Source: Candidatus Vicinibacter affinis (lineage in GTDB: Bacteria > Bacteroidota > Bacteroidia > Chitinophagales > Saprospiraceae). From it: 64,000 bases of DNA. The stretch spans positions 1 to 64,000 of the forward strand of contig JADJNH010000007.1 of assembly GCA_016714365.1 (NCBI GenBank), written 5' to 3'. Positions 53,712-62,862 of this stretch are shown here, one piece after another. The notes under the pieces are model-generated. The model saw only the letters and a list, made by a program, of their open reading frames with translations, was not told where the DNA came from and searched no databases. Made by a program: the position numbers and the translations under genes. Within the stretch, counting starts at the first letter, position 1. Every line of letters starts with the position of its first letter.

Positions 53712-54947
53712 TCACTCAATCAACTGAAAACATTGCAGAAAATAACCATCGCTGAAATAAATTCGTTTTGTGACAGGATCATAAGTTGGATCACTGATGT
53801 AGGTGTCAAAATATTCTTTGCTTTCATTTGATGAATCGTATTCAATAAGTTTCTTACCATTTGATGCATCAAATATGTATAATGTTCTATTTGAAAAAAT
53901 GATTTTGCCACCAATGCATCTGATTCCACCCAAGGCAACTCCCGGCACATCCGTCTTCCAATTTTCAATTCCTGTCCTTTGATTCAAGGAAAATATATTG
54001 CCATTCCCTATTATAAAATATACATTTTGATCATCAAATTCAAGATTTGAATTTGCCATATATTGGCCACCGTGTTTGTCTGAAAAGTCCCGCTTCCAGA
54101 CGATCTCTCCATTTTCACTGTTAAAACAAAAAATGGTCCTAAAACTGCAGGTAAATACAAGTCCATCTTTTATAAAGGTGGCCAATGAATTGGGTTCAGT
54201 ATTTGGATCCACGTCTTCCTTAAACCAAACCATTTCCGATTTAGTTAAATTGTAGCATGCCATGCTTGTGACTTTCGGACTACTCCAATAACCAGTCTTA
54301 AAATACAAAAGTGTATCCCCTCTTTGATCAATATGAATAGCAGGTGGAAGCACCAATGGATTAAAACCAGGTTTATCTTCAGAGAAATCGGCATGATAAA
54401 TTTTTCTTTCAGAACCATTCTTCATATTGACTATGACTAAACTTTCTGTTCCGTCATTTTCCAAATATCTAAAAAAGGCCAGTTCTTCCATTCGTGTGTA
54501 TTCTAAGTAATGTCCACCCCGGCTGTGTACATCAATGGACCAAATGGACTTACCAGTATTCATATCTATCCCATGTAAATTGCTGCCTGTGTACATAAAT
54601 ATATTTTGATAAACTGGCATTATGGTTTGAGACAAGTTCATCGTTTCTCCCTTTCTATCCGGGTAATGATCATCCCAACTCCAGCAAGATCGACCGGAAT
54701 CTTGTTTAAATGCCATAATATGATCATTTAGCAAACTCAACAAAATAGCATCACTTACTAATACTTTATCCTTGTACAAAACTGGTGGAATGGACAGGCT
54801 TGTTTCCGGTCTTTTTGGAAGTAAAGTTTGCCAAATTAATTTAAGTTTGGTGGTTTCGGATCCTCCTGATGGAGGATCCGAAATAGAAGCTGTATAATCA
54901 TCGCACGACATGGTCAACAACATCAATGCCATCCAAATATTTTTCAT
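53712..54947 (-). CDS. Lipoprotein-like beta-propeller protein, copy A
   Basis: The 411-residue protein has a short lipoprotein-like signal (MALMLLTMSCDDYT, cysteine at 15) and repeated blade motifs of a PQQ/BamB-like beta-propeller (GKSIWSIDV, GEIVWKRDF, TGIENWKTDV, NGKKLIEYD). It is about 94% identical by eye (about 25 differences) to the protein encoded at 55201-56436, so the pair is a recent tandem duplication. A Cys-Asp-Asp start fits a lipoprotein, possibly surface exposed. The substrate or partner is unknown. Confidence 0.82.
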   Translation of the reverse strand: MKNIWMALMLLTMSCDDYTASISDPPSGGSETTKLKLIWQTLLPKRPETSLSIPPVLYKDKVLVSDAILLSLLNDHIMAFKQDSGRSCWSWDDHYPDRKGETMNLSQTIMPVYQNIFMYTGSNLHGIDMNTGKSIWSIDVHSRGGHYLEYTRMEELAFFRYLENDGTESLVIVNMKNGSERKIYHADFSEDKPGFNPLVLPPAIHIDQRGDTLLYFKTGYWSSPKVTSMACYNLTKSEMVWFKEDVDPNTEPNSLATFIKDGLVFTCSFRTIFCFNSENGEIVWKRDFSDKHGGQYMANSNLEFDDQNVYFIIGNGNIFSLNQRTGIENWKTDVPGVALGGIRCIGGKIIFSNRTLYIFDASNGKKLIEYDSSNESKEYFDTYISDPTYDPVTKRIYFSDGYFLQCFQLIE

Positions 54948-55115
54948 ATGCCTAATTTTTGTTCTGTCTTAAAAAATTGACAATACTTCCCTACAAACAT
55001 CAAATCTGTTGTGGATCTTTTCGTATTTCTATCATTCCGCATTTGTTGATGATTACTGAATAAAAATCATCACAAATAAAATTCGGAAAATCAATCATGG
55101 GTCCCTTAGGCACTA
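54948..55115 (-). pseudogene. 3'-end remnant of a second lipase gene
   Basis: Between the two propeller genes the minus strand reads SNHQQMRNDRNTKRSTTDLM followed by FVGKYCQFFKTEQKL, nearly the last 35 residues of the intact lipase (which end FVGKYGHFFKTKQK). The lipase stop TAA is changed to TTA here and the frame then runs into the next start region. Further upstream the match breaks off after a few codons with a frame shift. This shows that the duplicated unit was the lipase tail plus the propeller gene. Confidence 0.85.
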
Positions 55116-55200
55116 GGGCATTTAATGCTCTTTGATTTCCATGAATGATAACCATTCAGTTAGACCTCAATTCAATGAACCATAAAAAGTCAATATTGCT

Positions 55201-56436
55201 TCATTCAATCAACTGAAAACATTGCAAAAAATAACCATCGCTGAAGTATAGTCGTTTGGTAAGTGGATCATAAGTTGGATCACTGATGTAGGTGTCAAAA
55301 TATTCTTTGCTTTCATTTGATGAATCATATTCAATCAACTTCTTCCCATTGGATGCATCAAATATGTAAAGCCTTCTGTTGGAAAAAATGATTTTACCTC
55401 CAATGCATCTGATTCCACCCAGGGCGACTCCCGGTACATCCGTCTTCCAATTTTCAATTCCTGTCTTTTGATTCAAAGAAAATATATTGCCATTCCCAAT
55501 TATAAAATATACATTTTGATCATCAAATTCAAGATTTGAATTCGCCATATACAAGCCGCCTTGCTTGTCTGAAAAGTCCCGCTTCCAGACAATCTCTCCA
55601 TTTTCACTGTTAAAACAAAAAATGGATCTTGAGCTGCAGGTAAATACAAGTCCATCTTTAATAAATGTGGCCAATGAGTTGGGTTCTGTGTTTGGTTCCA
55701 GGTCTTCCTTAAACCAAACCATTTCTGATTTGGTTAAATTGTAGCAAGCCATACTCATTACTTTCGGACTGCTCCAATAGCCCGTCTTAAAATACAACAA
55801 GGTGTCCCCAACTTGATTGATTTGAATGGCTGGTGGAAGCACTAATGGATAAAAACCAGGTTTATCTTCAGAGAAATCGGCATGATAAATTTTCCTTTCA
55901 GAACCATTCTTCATGTTGACGATGACTAAACTTTCTGTTTCGTCATTTTCCACATATCTAAAAAAGGCCAGTTCTTCCATGCGTGTGTATTCTAAGTAAT
56001 GTCCACCCCGGCTGTGTACATCAATGGACCAAATGGACTTACCATTATTCATATCTATCCCATGTAAATTGCTGCCTGTATACATAAATATATTTTGATA
56101 AACTGGCATTATGGTTTGGGACAAATTCATCATTTCTCCTTTTCTATCCGGGTAATGATCATCCCAACTCCAGCAAGATTGACCGGAATCTTGTTTAAAT
56201 GCCATAATATGATCATTTAGCAAACTCAACAAAATAGCATCACTTACCAATACTTTATCCTTGTACAAAACTGGTGGAATGGACAGGCTTGTTTCCGGCC
56301 TTTTTGGAAGTAGAGTCTGCCAAACTAATTTAAGTTTGGTGGTTTCGGATCCTCCTGATGGAGGATCCGAAATAGCAGGTGTATAATCATCGCACGACAT
56401 TGTCACCAACATCAATGCCATCCAAATATTTTTCAT
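55201..56436 (-). CDS. Lipoprotein-like beta-propeller protein, copy B
   Basis: This 411-residue paralogue of the 53712-54947 protein has the same lipoprotein-like signal (LMLVTMSCDDYT) and the same propeller blades. It starts 5 bp after the lipase stop codon, so it is clearly in one operon with it. Differences from copy A are scattered and mostly conservative, without any stop or frameshift, so both copies appear functional. Confidence 0.82.
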   Translation of the reverse strand: MKNIWMALMLVTMSCDDYTPAISDPPSGGSETTKLKLVWQTLLPKRPETSLSIPPVLYKDKVLVSDAILLSLLNDHIMAFKQDSGQSCWSWDDHYPDRKGEMMNLSQTIMPVYQNIFMYTGSNLHGIDMNNGKSIWSIDVHSRGGHYLEYTRMEELAFFRYVENDETESLVIVNMKNGSERKIYHADFSEDKPGFYPLVLPPAIQINQVGDTLLYFKTGYWSSPKVMSMACYNLTKSEMVWFKEDLEPNTEPNSLATFIKDGLVFTCSSRSIFCFNSENGEIVWKRDFSDKQGGLYMANSNLEFDDQNVYFIIGNGNIFSLNQKTGIENWKTDVPGVALGGIRCIGGKIIFSNRRLYIFDASNGKKLIEYDSSNESKEYFDTYISDPTYDPLTKRLYFSDGYFLQCFQLIE

Positions 56437-56441
56437 ATACC

Positions 56442-57911
56442 TTATTTTTGCTTTGTTTTAAAAAAATGACCATATTTCCCTACAAACATCAAATCTGTTG
56501 TGGATCTTTTTGTATTTCTATCATTCCGCATTTGTTGATGATTACTGTACAATAGTTGATCTTTATAGGAATTTGGAAAATCAATTGCAGAGCTCACAGG
56601 TACGACTCCATCAGATTCTTCCAGCTCTATAAATTCATAATGAAAGATTTCACGATGACTACAATAGTAATCCCAGCTCACATTCTTTTCATCGCATTCT
56701 TCGAAGCTGATATCGGAATAAATGTCCTTTCTGATTTCGGATCCTGAACCGTCGAATGACACACAGACACAATAACTTTCTGTGACTACTTTGTGTCCTG
56801 CCCCTGCCCCAATTATGACTTTCCACTTATTGTCAACAGTTTTAAGCCAGTCAAAAACTGCCCGATTGGCATTGGCCTTTTTTTGGTAGTCATTTTTTAA
56901 TCCCCAGGTACCAAACCAACCTGCAGGATGCCACCACAGACCATCTAACCAATCAACCCATCCTTGCTGACTGGTATATTTAAGGTAATACTCATCCGAA
57001 ACCAGATTAACTTTATCCACCATATCCTGATCTTCATTTGCAGTGTAGACAGGTACCGTCTCCGATGAAGTATTTAACCATTTTAACAAACGAAAAAATA
57101 CCGGATCTTCTTCCACTCCATAAAATGCAACGTTGTTTTGAATTTTTGAATTAAACTCGTCAAAAAATACCGGCTTTTGTTTGTACTCATCCGTAATGGG
57201 TGACAAAAATTCACTCGCAAATGTTGGGGCCAATCCGGACAAAAATTCGCAGGCAGGCTTGATGAATTTTTGTTTAATTTTTTCCGGATTGATGAGCAAA
57301 TCAAGCAGAAAGTTGGATTCTACAAATTCGGTTAATTTCGAATTGGCAATATGCACACAACCCTCTTCCATTAAATCTACCATGTCATCCACATGCTGCA
57401 AAATAGGTGCTCCTCCATGTGGCGTTCCATATGTAACAATTCCACCAAAATAAGGATCCCCCTTCTGGGTATTTGTACGCTCCAAATCTGCCGCCCTCAC
57501 GGCCAATCCTCCCTGCGAATGAGCAATCACAAAAGGTTTTAAGTGATCTTCTAATGGTCTGTTAACTCCTTCTGAATTTTTAATCGCATCCAACAATCCC
57601 TGTCCGGCGGATTTAAGACTGATCTGTGGATATTCCGGAAATTCAGAATCTACCCAGTATTTAGTTTCAATATCGGGTCCCACCTTTTGCCAGGCCTTCA
57701 AGGCATCCCCTCCCAAACCATGGACCCAAAAAATGGTGCGACAAGGATCTCCGGTACTTGGATTGTAGCAAGATTTTGGTCCCCCGGTTGGATTGTTAGG
57801 GTCATAAGGAACTGCTGACTCAGCTATCCCATAAACAGGCTGCGCTGTCAAAGTGCTCATCAGTAGGATGTTGGTGCAAACAAATATACAAAAACAAATT
57901 AGAGTTCTCAT
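56442..57911 (-). CDS. Secreted lipase-like alpha/beta hydrolase
   Basis: The 489-residue protein has a signal peptide (ICFCIFVCTNILLMSTLTAQ). The oxyanion-hole region FWVHGLGGDALKAW (about 61-74) and nucleophile elbow IAHSQGGLAV (S132) are those of lipase/PGAP1-like alpha/beta hydrolases. A late histidine (VGKYGHFF, near residue 483) could be the catalytic base; it is replaced by glutamine in the duplicated remnant. It probably cleaves esters or thioesters outside the cytoplasm. It is transcribed with the T9SS protein upstream (25 bp gap) and the propeller lipoprotein downstream (5 bp gap). Confidence 0.8.
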   Translation of the reverse strand: MRTLICFCIFVCTNILLMSTLTAQPVYGIAESAVPYDPNNPTGGPKSCYNPSTGDPCRTIFWVHGLGGDALKAWQKVGPDIETKYWVDSEFPEYPQISLKSAGQGLLDAIKNSEGVNRPLEDHLKPFVIAHSQGGLAVRAADLERTNTQKGDPYFGGIVTYGTPHGGAPILQHVDDMVDLMEEGCVHIANSKLTEFVESNFLLDLLINPEKIKQKFIKPACEFLSGLAPTFASEFLSPITDEYKQKPVFFDEFNSKIQNNVAFYGVEEDPVFFRLLKWLNTSSETVPVYTANEDQDMVDKVNLVSDEYYLKYTSQQGWVDWLDGLWWHPAGWFGTWGLKNDYQKKANANRAVFDWLKTVDNKWKVIIGAGAGHKVVTESYCVCVSFDGSGSEIRKDIYSDISFEECDEKNVSWDYYCSHREIFHYEFIELEESDGVVPVSSAIDFPNSYKDQLLYSNHQQMRNDRNTKRSTTDLMFVGKYGHFFKTKQK

Positions 57912-57936
57912 AATTATAAAATTTTTTTTTAGTGAA

Positions 57937-58956
57937 TTAAAATTTCAAGACTTTCCTGACAAGCTTTTTCCCCTGAAGGCTCAACTGCAAGTAATAAAGT
58001 CCCGGTACCAGGGTCCCTGAATAAATCTTCTCCGGATTGGATCTAATATCATACTCTCTGATCAGTTTTCCTGATTGATTTAACAATTGCATCTTATAGC
58101 TCAATTCTGGTTTGAAATCGACGATTGAAATATTCCAATTTCTGTTCATCTCATCATTGACAACACTGAAATCAAGGCCGCCAATTGCCGACATTGCTGA
58201 TCTCTGATTTGCATTTTTGAGCTCCCGGTTATCATAAAATTCATACGCATAGCGCTTAATGATTTTATTCCAAGATCCTTTATCCCCGCTGTGAAATAAA
58301 TAAGGTTTGATGGTCTGAATTTCACAATCTACATATGCATTTCCCAAAGCATAGAACTGGTGCTTTTCTGAACTCGCTTCTACACCATTCTCCTTTAGTA
58401 CATCATAATAATACAATTTACTTTCATCGATCACACGGGTTTGTTGATTAAGACCTACGCGGTGAACTCCATCAGAAATTTTTTCTACACTAAAACCCTG
58501 TGCTATTAAATCATCAACGTCTTCTTTATCAAGGAAAAGGAAATTACTTAAAAGTGTTTGATTCTTAGGCAATGATGCCAATTCCGGAAAATCCTCCGAT
58601 TTAATAAATTGCCCATTCAAATCAAAAATATAAACCTTGCCTTTTGCAATGACGGTAGTGCCGATCTTGCTCAAATAAGAAACTGATTTCCTTTTCAAAT
58701 GTGTTACAATTTTAACTTCCGAATAATCTTGCAACAAATAAATTTCTACAAAATTCTCTTCATCTACACCTTCCAGATTCTGTTTATCCAGAATCGTCAG
58801 GTTGGCATCCTTTGGAACTGTATAAAATATTCTGTATTCTTCTTTGTAGGCTAATTTTTCAAGATACTGATTTGGCCTAAATTCATCAATACTTTGTGCA
58901 AAGCCAGCCGTACAAAATAATTGTATCAGCCAGAAAAAATAAATGTTCTTTTTCAT
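57937..58956 (-). CDS. Secreted protein with T9SS-like C-terminus, function unknown
   Basis: The 339-residue protein has a signal peptide (IYFFWLIQLFCTAGFAQ). The middle is beta-rich without a known domain that I recognise. The C-terminal 70 residues (WNISIVDFKPELSYKMQLLN to GLYYLQLSLQGKKLVRKVLKF) fit a T9SS sorting domain. It leads the operon that continues with the lipase (25 bp away) and the propeller lipoproteins, so the operon may encode a cell-surface hydrolase assembly (inference). Confidence 0.75.
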   Translation of the reverse strand: MKKNIYFFWLIQLFCTAGFAQSIDEFRPNQYLEKLAYKEEYRIFYTVPKDANLTILDKQNLEGVDEENFVEIYLLQDYSEVKIVTHLKRKSVSYLSKIGTTVIAKGKVYIFDLNGQFIKSEDFPELASLPKNQTLLSNFLFLDKEDVDDLIAQGFSVEKISDGVHRVGLNQQTRVIDESKLYYYDVLKENGVEASSEKHQFYALGNAYVDCEIQTIKPYLFHSGDKGSWNKIIKRYAYEFYDNRELKNANQRSAMSAIGGLDFSVVNDEMNRNWNISIVDFKPELSYKMQLLNQSGKLIREYDIRSNPEKIYSGTLVPGLYYLQLSLQGKKLVRKVLKF

Positions 58957-59425
58957 GTGTTAAAAATTAAAAAATAAACCGGTAATCGGAACCGGCGTCC
59001 GTCATAGTCGCTTATTTAATGTGGTGCTTTCTGAATTACCCACATAACATAAAATGTCCATGTCGGGATGAATTCCAACAAATATATTTGCCAAAAGGTG
59101 GTGTCCTAAATTATCCTAAACCATGTAATAATTTTATGTTCTCAAAATAGTGTAATGTCTGATCAAACATACGGTGTTATGAATTCAAAGATAATGTGAT
59201 AAATAATAATGTCAAGTTTTTTTGAAAATATTTTTATTTTTTTCAAAATAATTTCACCACAAAAAAAAAATAGCTTGTATTCAAGCTACCCAAAACAATG
59301 CTACCCTCATTCTTAATTTTACCTTATTCTATGATTGGTGATTTGTTTCCATAATCTTATTAATGGTTAGTTGAAATGAACATTCACGCCTGCTCAACCA
59401 TTGATACTGTAAATCGCCTCCAACT
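58957..59425. other. Divergent intergenic region with orphan hairpin
   Basis: This 469-bp spacer must contain the promoters of the minus-strand lipase operon and the plus-strand ndh gene. It is AT-rich with no gene that I recognise. A minus-strand terminator-like hairpin lies at 59262-59288 (separate entry). Confidence 0.45.
59262..59288 (-). terminator. Terminator-like hairpin without an obvious upstream gene
   Basis: TAGCTTG (59271-59277) pairs with CAAGCTA (59282-59288). On the minus strand ten T follow the stem. No minus-strand gene is seen to its right before ndh starts on the plus strand at 59426. Confidence 0.5.
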
Positions 59426-60703
59426 GTGCCACTCAACATACCCCAAAGTACAAAACCCAGACTTGTCATCATCGGTGCTGGATTTGCAGGATTCACTTTA
59501 GCCAGAAAACTTTCAGGCAAAGAGTATCAGATTGTATTACTGGATCGAAACAATTATCACCAATTCCAGCCACTTTACTATCAGGTCGCGATGTCAGGTC
59601 TGGAACCCAGTTCCATTTGTTTCCCGCTGAGGAGAAGTTTTCAAGAAGAAAAGGATTTTTATGTAAGGGTCGCTGAAGTAAGTAAAATTCTTCCTGAAGA
59701 TAAAAAAATTGAAAGCTCTATGGGCATCATCCGATACGACATCCTCGTACTGGCCATGGGCGCAAAAACAAATTACTATGGCAATGCAGAGTTTGAAGCA
59801 AACAGCATTCCACTGAAATCTGTTTCTGAATCACTTTTTCTGAGAAATCAAATCTTATCTGATCTGGAAAAAGCTGTGATGAGTCCTGAAGATACGGATC
59901 TTTCAGCTTTACTTGATATAGTAATTGTGGGCGGTGGACCAACTGGTGTTGAACTGGCAGGTGCTCTGGCCGAAATGAAGCAACACGTCATTCCCAAAGA
60001 TTATCCGGATCTGGATTATAAAAAAATGCACATACATCTTGTACAAGGTGTTGACAGACTATTACCGGGTATGTCAATCAAATCTTCCGCAAAAGCAAAA
60101 AATGATCTGGAGCAACTTGGTGTCAATCTCTATTTAAATCAACAAGTAAAAAATATTCATGAAGGTAAAGTAACACTGGAAAATGGGTTCAGCATTGCTG
60201 CAAATAAAGTAATTTGGGCTGCTGGGGTCACTGCCTCAGGCATCCCGGGACTCCCTGAATCATCAATAGCCAAAGGTGGAAGAATTCTAACCGACGAATA
60301 TTGTAGAGTCATCGGCACGCAGGATATTTTTGCGATTGGAGATCTCGCGCAACTCACTTCGCAAAAATTTCCAAATGGCCTTCCTCAAGTTGCACCGGTA
60401 GCTTTGGAGCAGGCACGATGGCTGGCCAGATTTTTGAGAAAAAAAAATACCAAACCTTATGAATATTTTGATAAAGGCAGCATGGCCACTATAGGCCGGC
60501 ACAAAGCCGTGGTGGATGTTGCAGGAATGAACATCAGTGGATTCTTTGCCTGGATCATTTGGTTGTTTGTACACATTTACTACCTGATAGGTGTAAAAAA
60601 TAAAATGATTGTTCTCCTCAATTGGATCTGGGGCTATATTTTCTATGATCAGGCCTTAAGGTTGCTGATCAAACCTAAAACGCCCAAAACAGAATTGGCT
60701 TAA
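59426..60703 (+). CDS. ndh: Type II NADH dehydrogenase
   Basis: The 425-residue protein begins at a GTG (59426). It has the FAD-binding GAGFAG motif (residues 17-22), a second dinucleotide motif IVGGGPTGVELAGALAE (near residue 170) for NADH, VIWAAGVTASGIPG, the FAD-binding IFAIGDLAQ, and a C-terminal hydrophobic/amphipathic helix (FAWIIWLFVHIYYLIGVKNK) that anchors NDH-2 to the membrane. It passes electrons from NADH to quinone without pumping protons. Length is typical. Confidence 0.92.
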   Translation: MPLNIPQSTKPRLVIIGAGFAGFTLARKLSGKEYQIVLLDRNNYHQFQPLYYQVAMSGLEPSSICFPLRRSFQEEKDFYVRVAEVSKILPEDKKIESSMGIIRYDILVLAMGAKTNYYGNAEFEANSIPLKSVSESLFLRNQILSDLEKAVMSPEDTDLSALLDIVIVGGGPTGVELAGALAEMKQHVIPKDYPDLDYKKMHIHLVQGVDRLLPGMSIKSSAKAKNDLEQLGVNLYLNQQVKNIHEGKVTLENGFSIAANKVIWAAGVTASGIPGLPESSIAKGGRILTDEYCRVIGTQDIFAIGDLAQLTSQKFPNGLPQVAPVALEQARWLARFLRKKNTKPYEYFDKGSMATIGRHKAVVDVAGMNISGFFAWIIWLFVHIYYLIGVKNKMIVLLNWIWGYIFYDQALRLLIKPKTPKTELA

Positions 60704-60806
60704 TTTTTTTGCAGAAGGAAGAATTCAAAAATTTAATGCCAGATTCTTTCTCATTCGATGCAAGGGTAGAGACCAAAGCTTATATTTGTAGCAAACTCCA
60801 CCTCTG

Positions 60807-61808
60807 ATGAGATACTTAAGTTACTTTTTATATTCATTTTGTGTGCTGCTGTATTTTTGCTTTTCCTCTTCATGCCTAAAAGCGCAGTCGCAGAACACAG
60901 ACAGTGTTGGCTATCTCGCAGACACACTGATCATGACCAATCCGACAAGTGGCCTCGAAGATACCTTGGTATCCAAGACGACCATTTATGACAGAGGTGG
61001 AATCCCTCCGGTTTTCAAAAGTTGCCTGAAGGATCCCAATCCTCGTGAGTGCAATAAAAAAATTCTGAAGGAATGGAAATATAAAAGAATTCAATATCCC
61101 GATGCTGCAAAGGCGCAGAATATTCAAGGATTTGTATATGCCAAATATGTGGTGGATGCAAGTGGAAACATCGTCCGGCCTACGATCATTCAAGGACTTG
61201 GTGGTGGCTGCGATGAAGAAGTACTTAAATTTATTTATTCTCTTCCTCCATACGCTCCTGCCAAAAGAAATGGATTCGCAGTAGCTTATGAACTTAAGCT
61301 TGAAGTGAATTTTGAAAACCTGAATTCGATATCCGTAAATTCTGATTTTTCCGATCAAAATATGGTTAAAGAAAATCAGGATAGTGTGGGATTTATCATA
61401 GACACTATATATACAATGGACAGTATTACCGGATATGAAGAAGTACGAATTGTATATGAAGATGTGTACAACAAAGCTGATGTGGAACCGATTTTCAAAT
61501 CCTGTGCCGATGATCCAGATCCAAAAGAGTGCAGTAAAAAGCTAATGCTGGATTCCATGTATAGGATGATTAAATATCCCGATACCGCCAGAGCACAAAA
61601 AATTCAGGGCGTGGTTTATGCAAAATACATTGTAAACACACAAGGAAAAATAGTTTCACCCAGAATCACAAGAGGACTTGGTGGCGGTTGCGATGAAGAA
61701 GTTCTTCGATTTCTGGCAGCCCTTCCGCCCTATATACCTGCAAAAAGAAAGGGCAAGGAGGTGGCTTTTGAATTCAACCTTCCGGTAAAATTTATACTCA
61801 AAAAATAA
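60807..61808 (+). CDS. Secreted protein with two TonB C-terminal domains
   Basis: The 333-residue protein has a signal peptide (SYFLYSFCVLLYFCFSSSCL, possible lipobox-like cysteine) and two homologous units of about 160 residues. Each begins with PPVFKSCLKDPNPRECNKK or EPIFKSCADDPDPKECSKK and ends with a TonB-CTD-like segment (QNIQGFVYAKYVVDASGNIV, GLGGGCDEEVLKF, LPPYAPAKRNG). Unlike a normal TonB there is no proline-rich spacer and the hydrophobic N-terminus looks like a cleavable signal. It may be a periplasmic or surface-located TonB-domain protein rather than an energy transducer. Confidence 0.8.
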   Translation: MRYLSYFLYSFCVLLYFCFSSSCLKAQSQNTDSVGYLADTLIMTNPTSGLEDTLVSKTTIYDRGGIPPVFKSCLKDPNPRECNKKILKEWKYKRIQYPDAAKAQNIQGFVYAKYVVDASGNIVRPTIIQGLGGGCDEEVLKFIYSLPPYAPAKRNGFAVAYELKLEVNFENLNSISVNSDFSDQNMVKENQDSVGFIIDTIYTMDSITGYEEVRIVYEDVYNKADVEPIFKSCADDPDPKECSKKLMLDSMYRMIKYPDTARAQKIQGVVYAKYIVNTQGKIVSPRITRGLGGGCDEEVLRFLAALPPYIPAKRKGKEVAFEFNLPVKFILKK

Positions 61809-61907
61809 AGTTCCAGCCATTTCTTCCAGATTGTAGATTCTCCTTACTTCGGGATTAACCAATATCCCTTAACTTTGTCGGCCTTTAAAGGCTCAAAATT
61901 ACTTGAT

Positions 61908-62786
61908 ATGAAAGGAATCATTCTTGCCGGTGGACAAGGGACCCGACTTTACCCACTAACATTGGCCATGAGCAAACAGCTGATGCCTGTGTACGACAAA
62001 CCCATGATCTATTATCCCTTATCCACGCTGATGTTGGCAGGAATTCGTGAGATTTTAATCATTTCCACACCGAGAGATCTGCCGCAATTTAAATCCGTAC
62101 TAGGTGATGGATCAAATCTGGGCATCCGCCTGGAGTATCAGGAACAACAAATTCCTAACGGGCTTGCACAAGCATTCGTCTTGGGAAAAGAGTTTATAGG
62201 TAAGGATTCGGTATGTTTGATACTGGGTGATAATATCTTTTATGGCCATAAACTACCCGAGTTGCTCCGTGAAAGCACTCAGCCTGACGGTGGAATCGTA
62301 TTCGCATATCCTGTGGCCGATCCGGAACGTTACGGTGTGGTGGAGTTTGACGACCAGCTTCACGCCATCAGCATAGAAGAAAAACCTTCACATCCAAAAT
62401 CAAATTATGCGGTCCCCGGGATATATTTCTATGACAATGAAGTTGTCAATATTGCGGAAAATTTAAAACCATCTGCGCGAGGTGAATACGAAATCACCGA
62501 TGTAAATAAAACCTATCTGGAGCGCAATAAACTTAAGGTCGGGGTCCTTGGACGTGGTGTTGCATGGCTGGATACCGGTACCCATGAATCATTAATGCAG
62601 GCATCCCAGTTTATTCAGGTAATTGAAGAGCGCCAGGGACTTAAAATCGGCTGTCTGGAAGAGGTGGCCTACCTGATGAATTACATTGACCGGGAAGGTC
62701 TTGCCAGAGAAGCAGAAAAATTGAAAAAAAGCAATTATGGTGAATATCTGCTGAAATTACTAAAATTAACAGACCCGAAAGCCTGA
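61908..62786 (+). CDS. rfbA: Glucose-1-phosphate thymidylyltransferase RfbA
   Basis: I start at the ATG at 61908 (MKGIILAGGQGTRLYPLT), which gives the standard 292-residue length; an in-frame TTG at 61875 is not supported. The nucleotidyltransferase motifs are complete: GGQGTRL, KPMIYYPLS, LILGDNIFYG, PGIYFYDN, GEYEITDVN and WLDTGTHESL. It makes dTDP-glucose from dTTP and glucose-1-phosphate, first step of dTDP-L-rhamnose synthesis for cell-surface polysaccharides. rfbB, rfbC and rfbD are not in the window. Confidence 0.95.
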   Translation: MKGIILAGGQGTRLYPLTLAMSKQLMPVYDKPMIYYPLSTLMLAGIREILIISTPRDLPQFKSVLGDGSNLGIRLEYQEQQIPNGLAQAFVLGKEFIGKDSVCLILGDNIFYGHKLPELLRESTQPDGGIVFAYPVADPERYGVVEFDDQLHAISIEEKPSHPKSNYAVPGIYFYDNEVVNIAENLKPSARGEYEITDVNKTYLERNKLKVGVLGRGVAWLDTGTHESLMQASQFIQVIEERQGLKIGCLEEVAYLMNYIDREGLAREAEKLKKSNYGEYLLKLLKLTDPKA

Positions 62787-62862
62787 ACGAGCAACAGAAC
62801 TTAAAAAAAATTAAAACAAAGGAAGACTTTCAAGCGTTAACTAAGCCAAAAATAATAAGATC

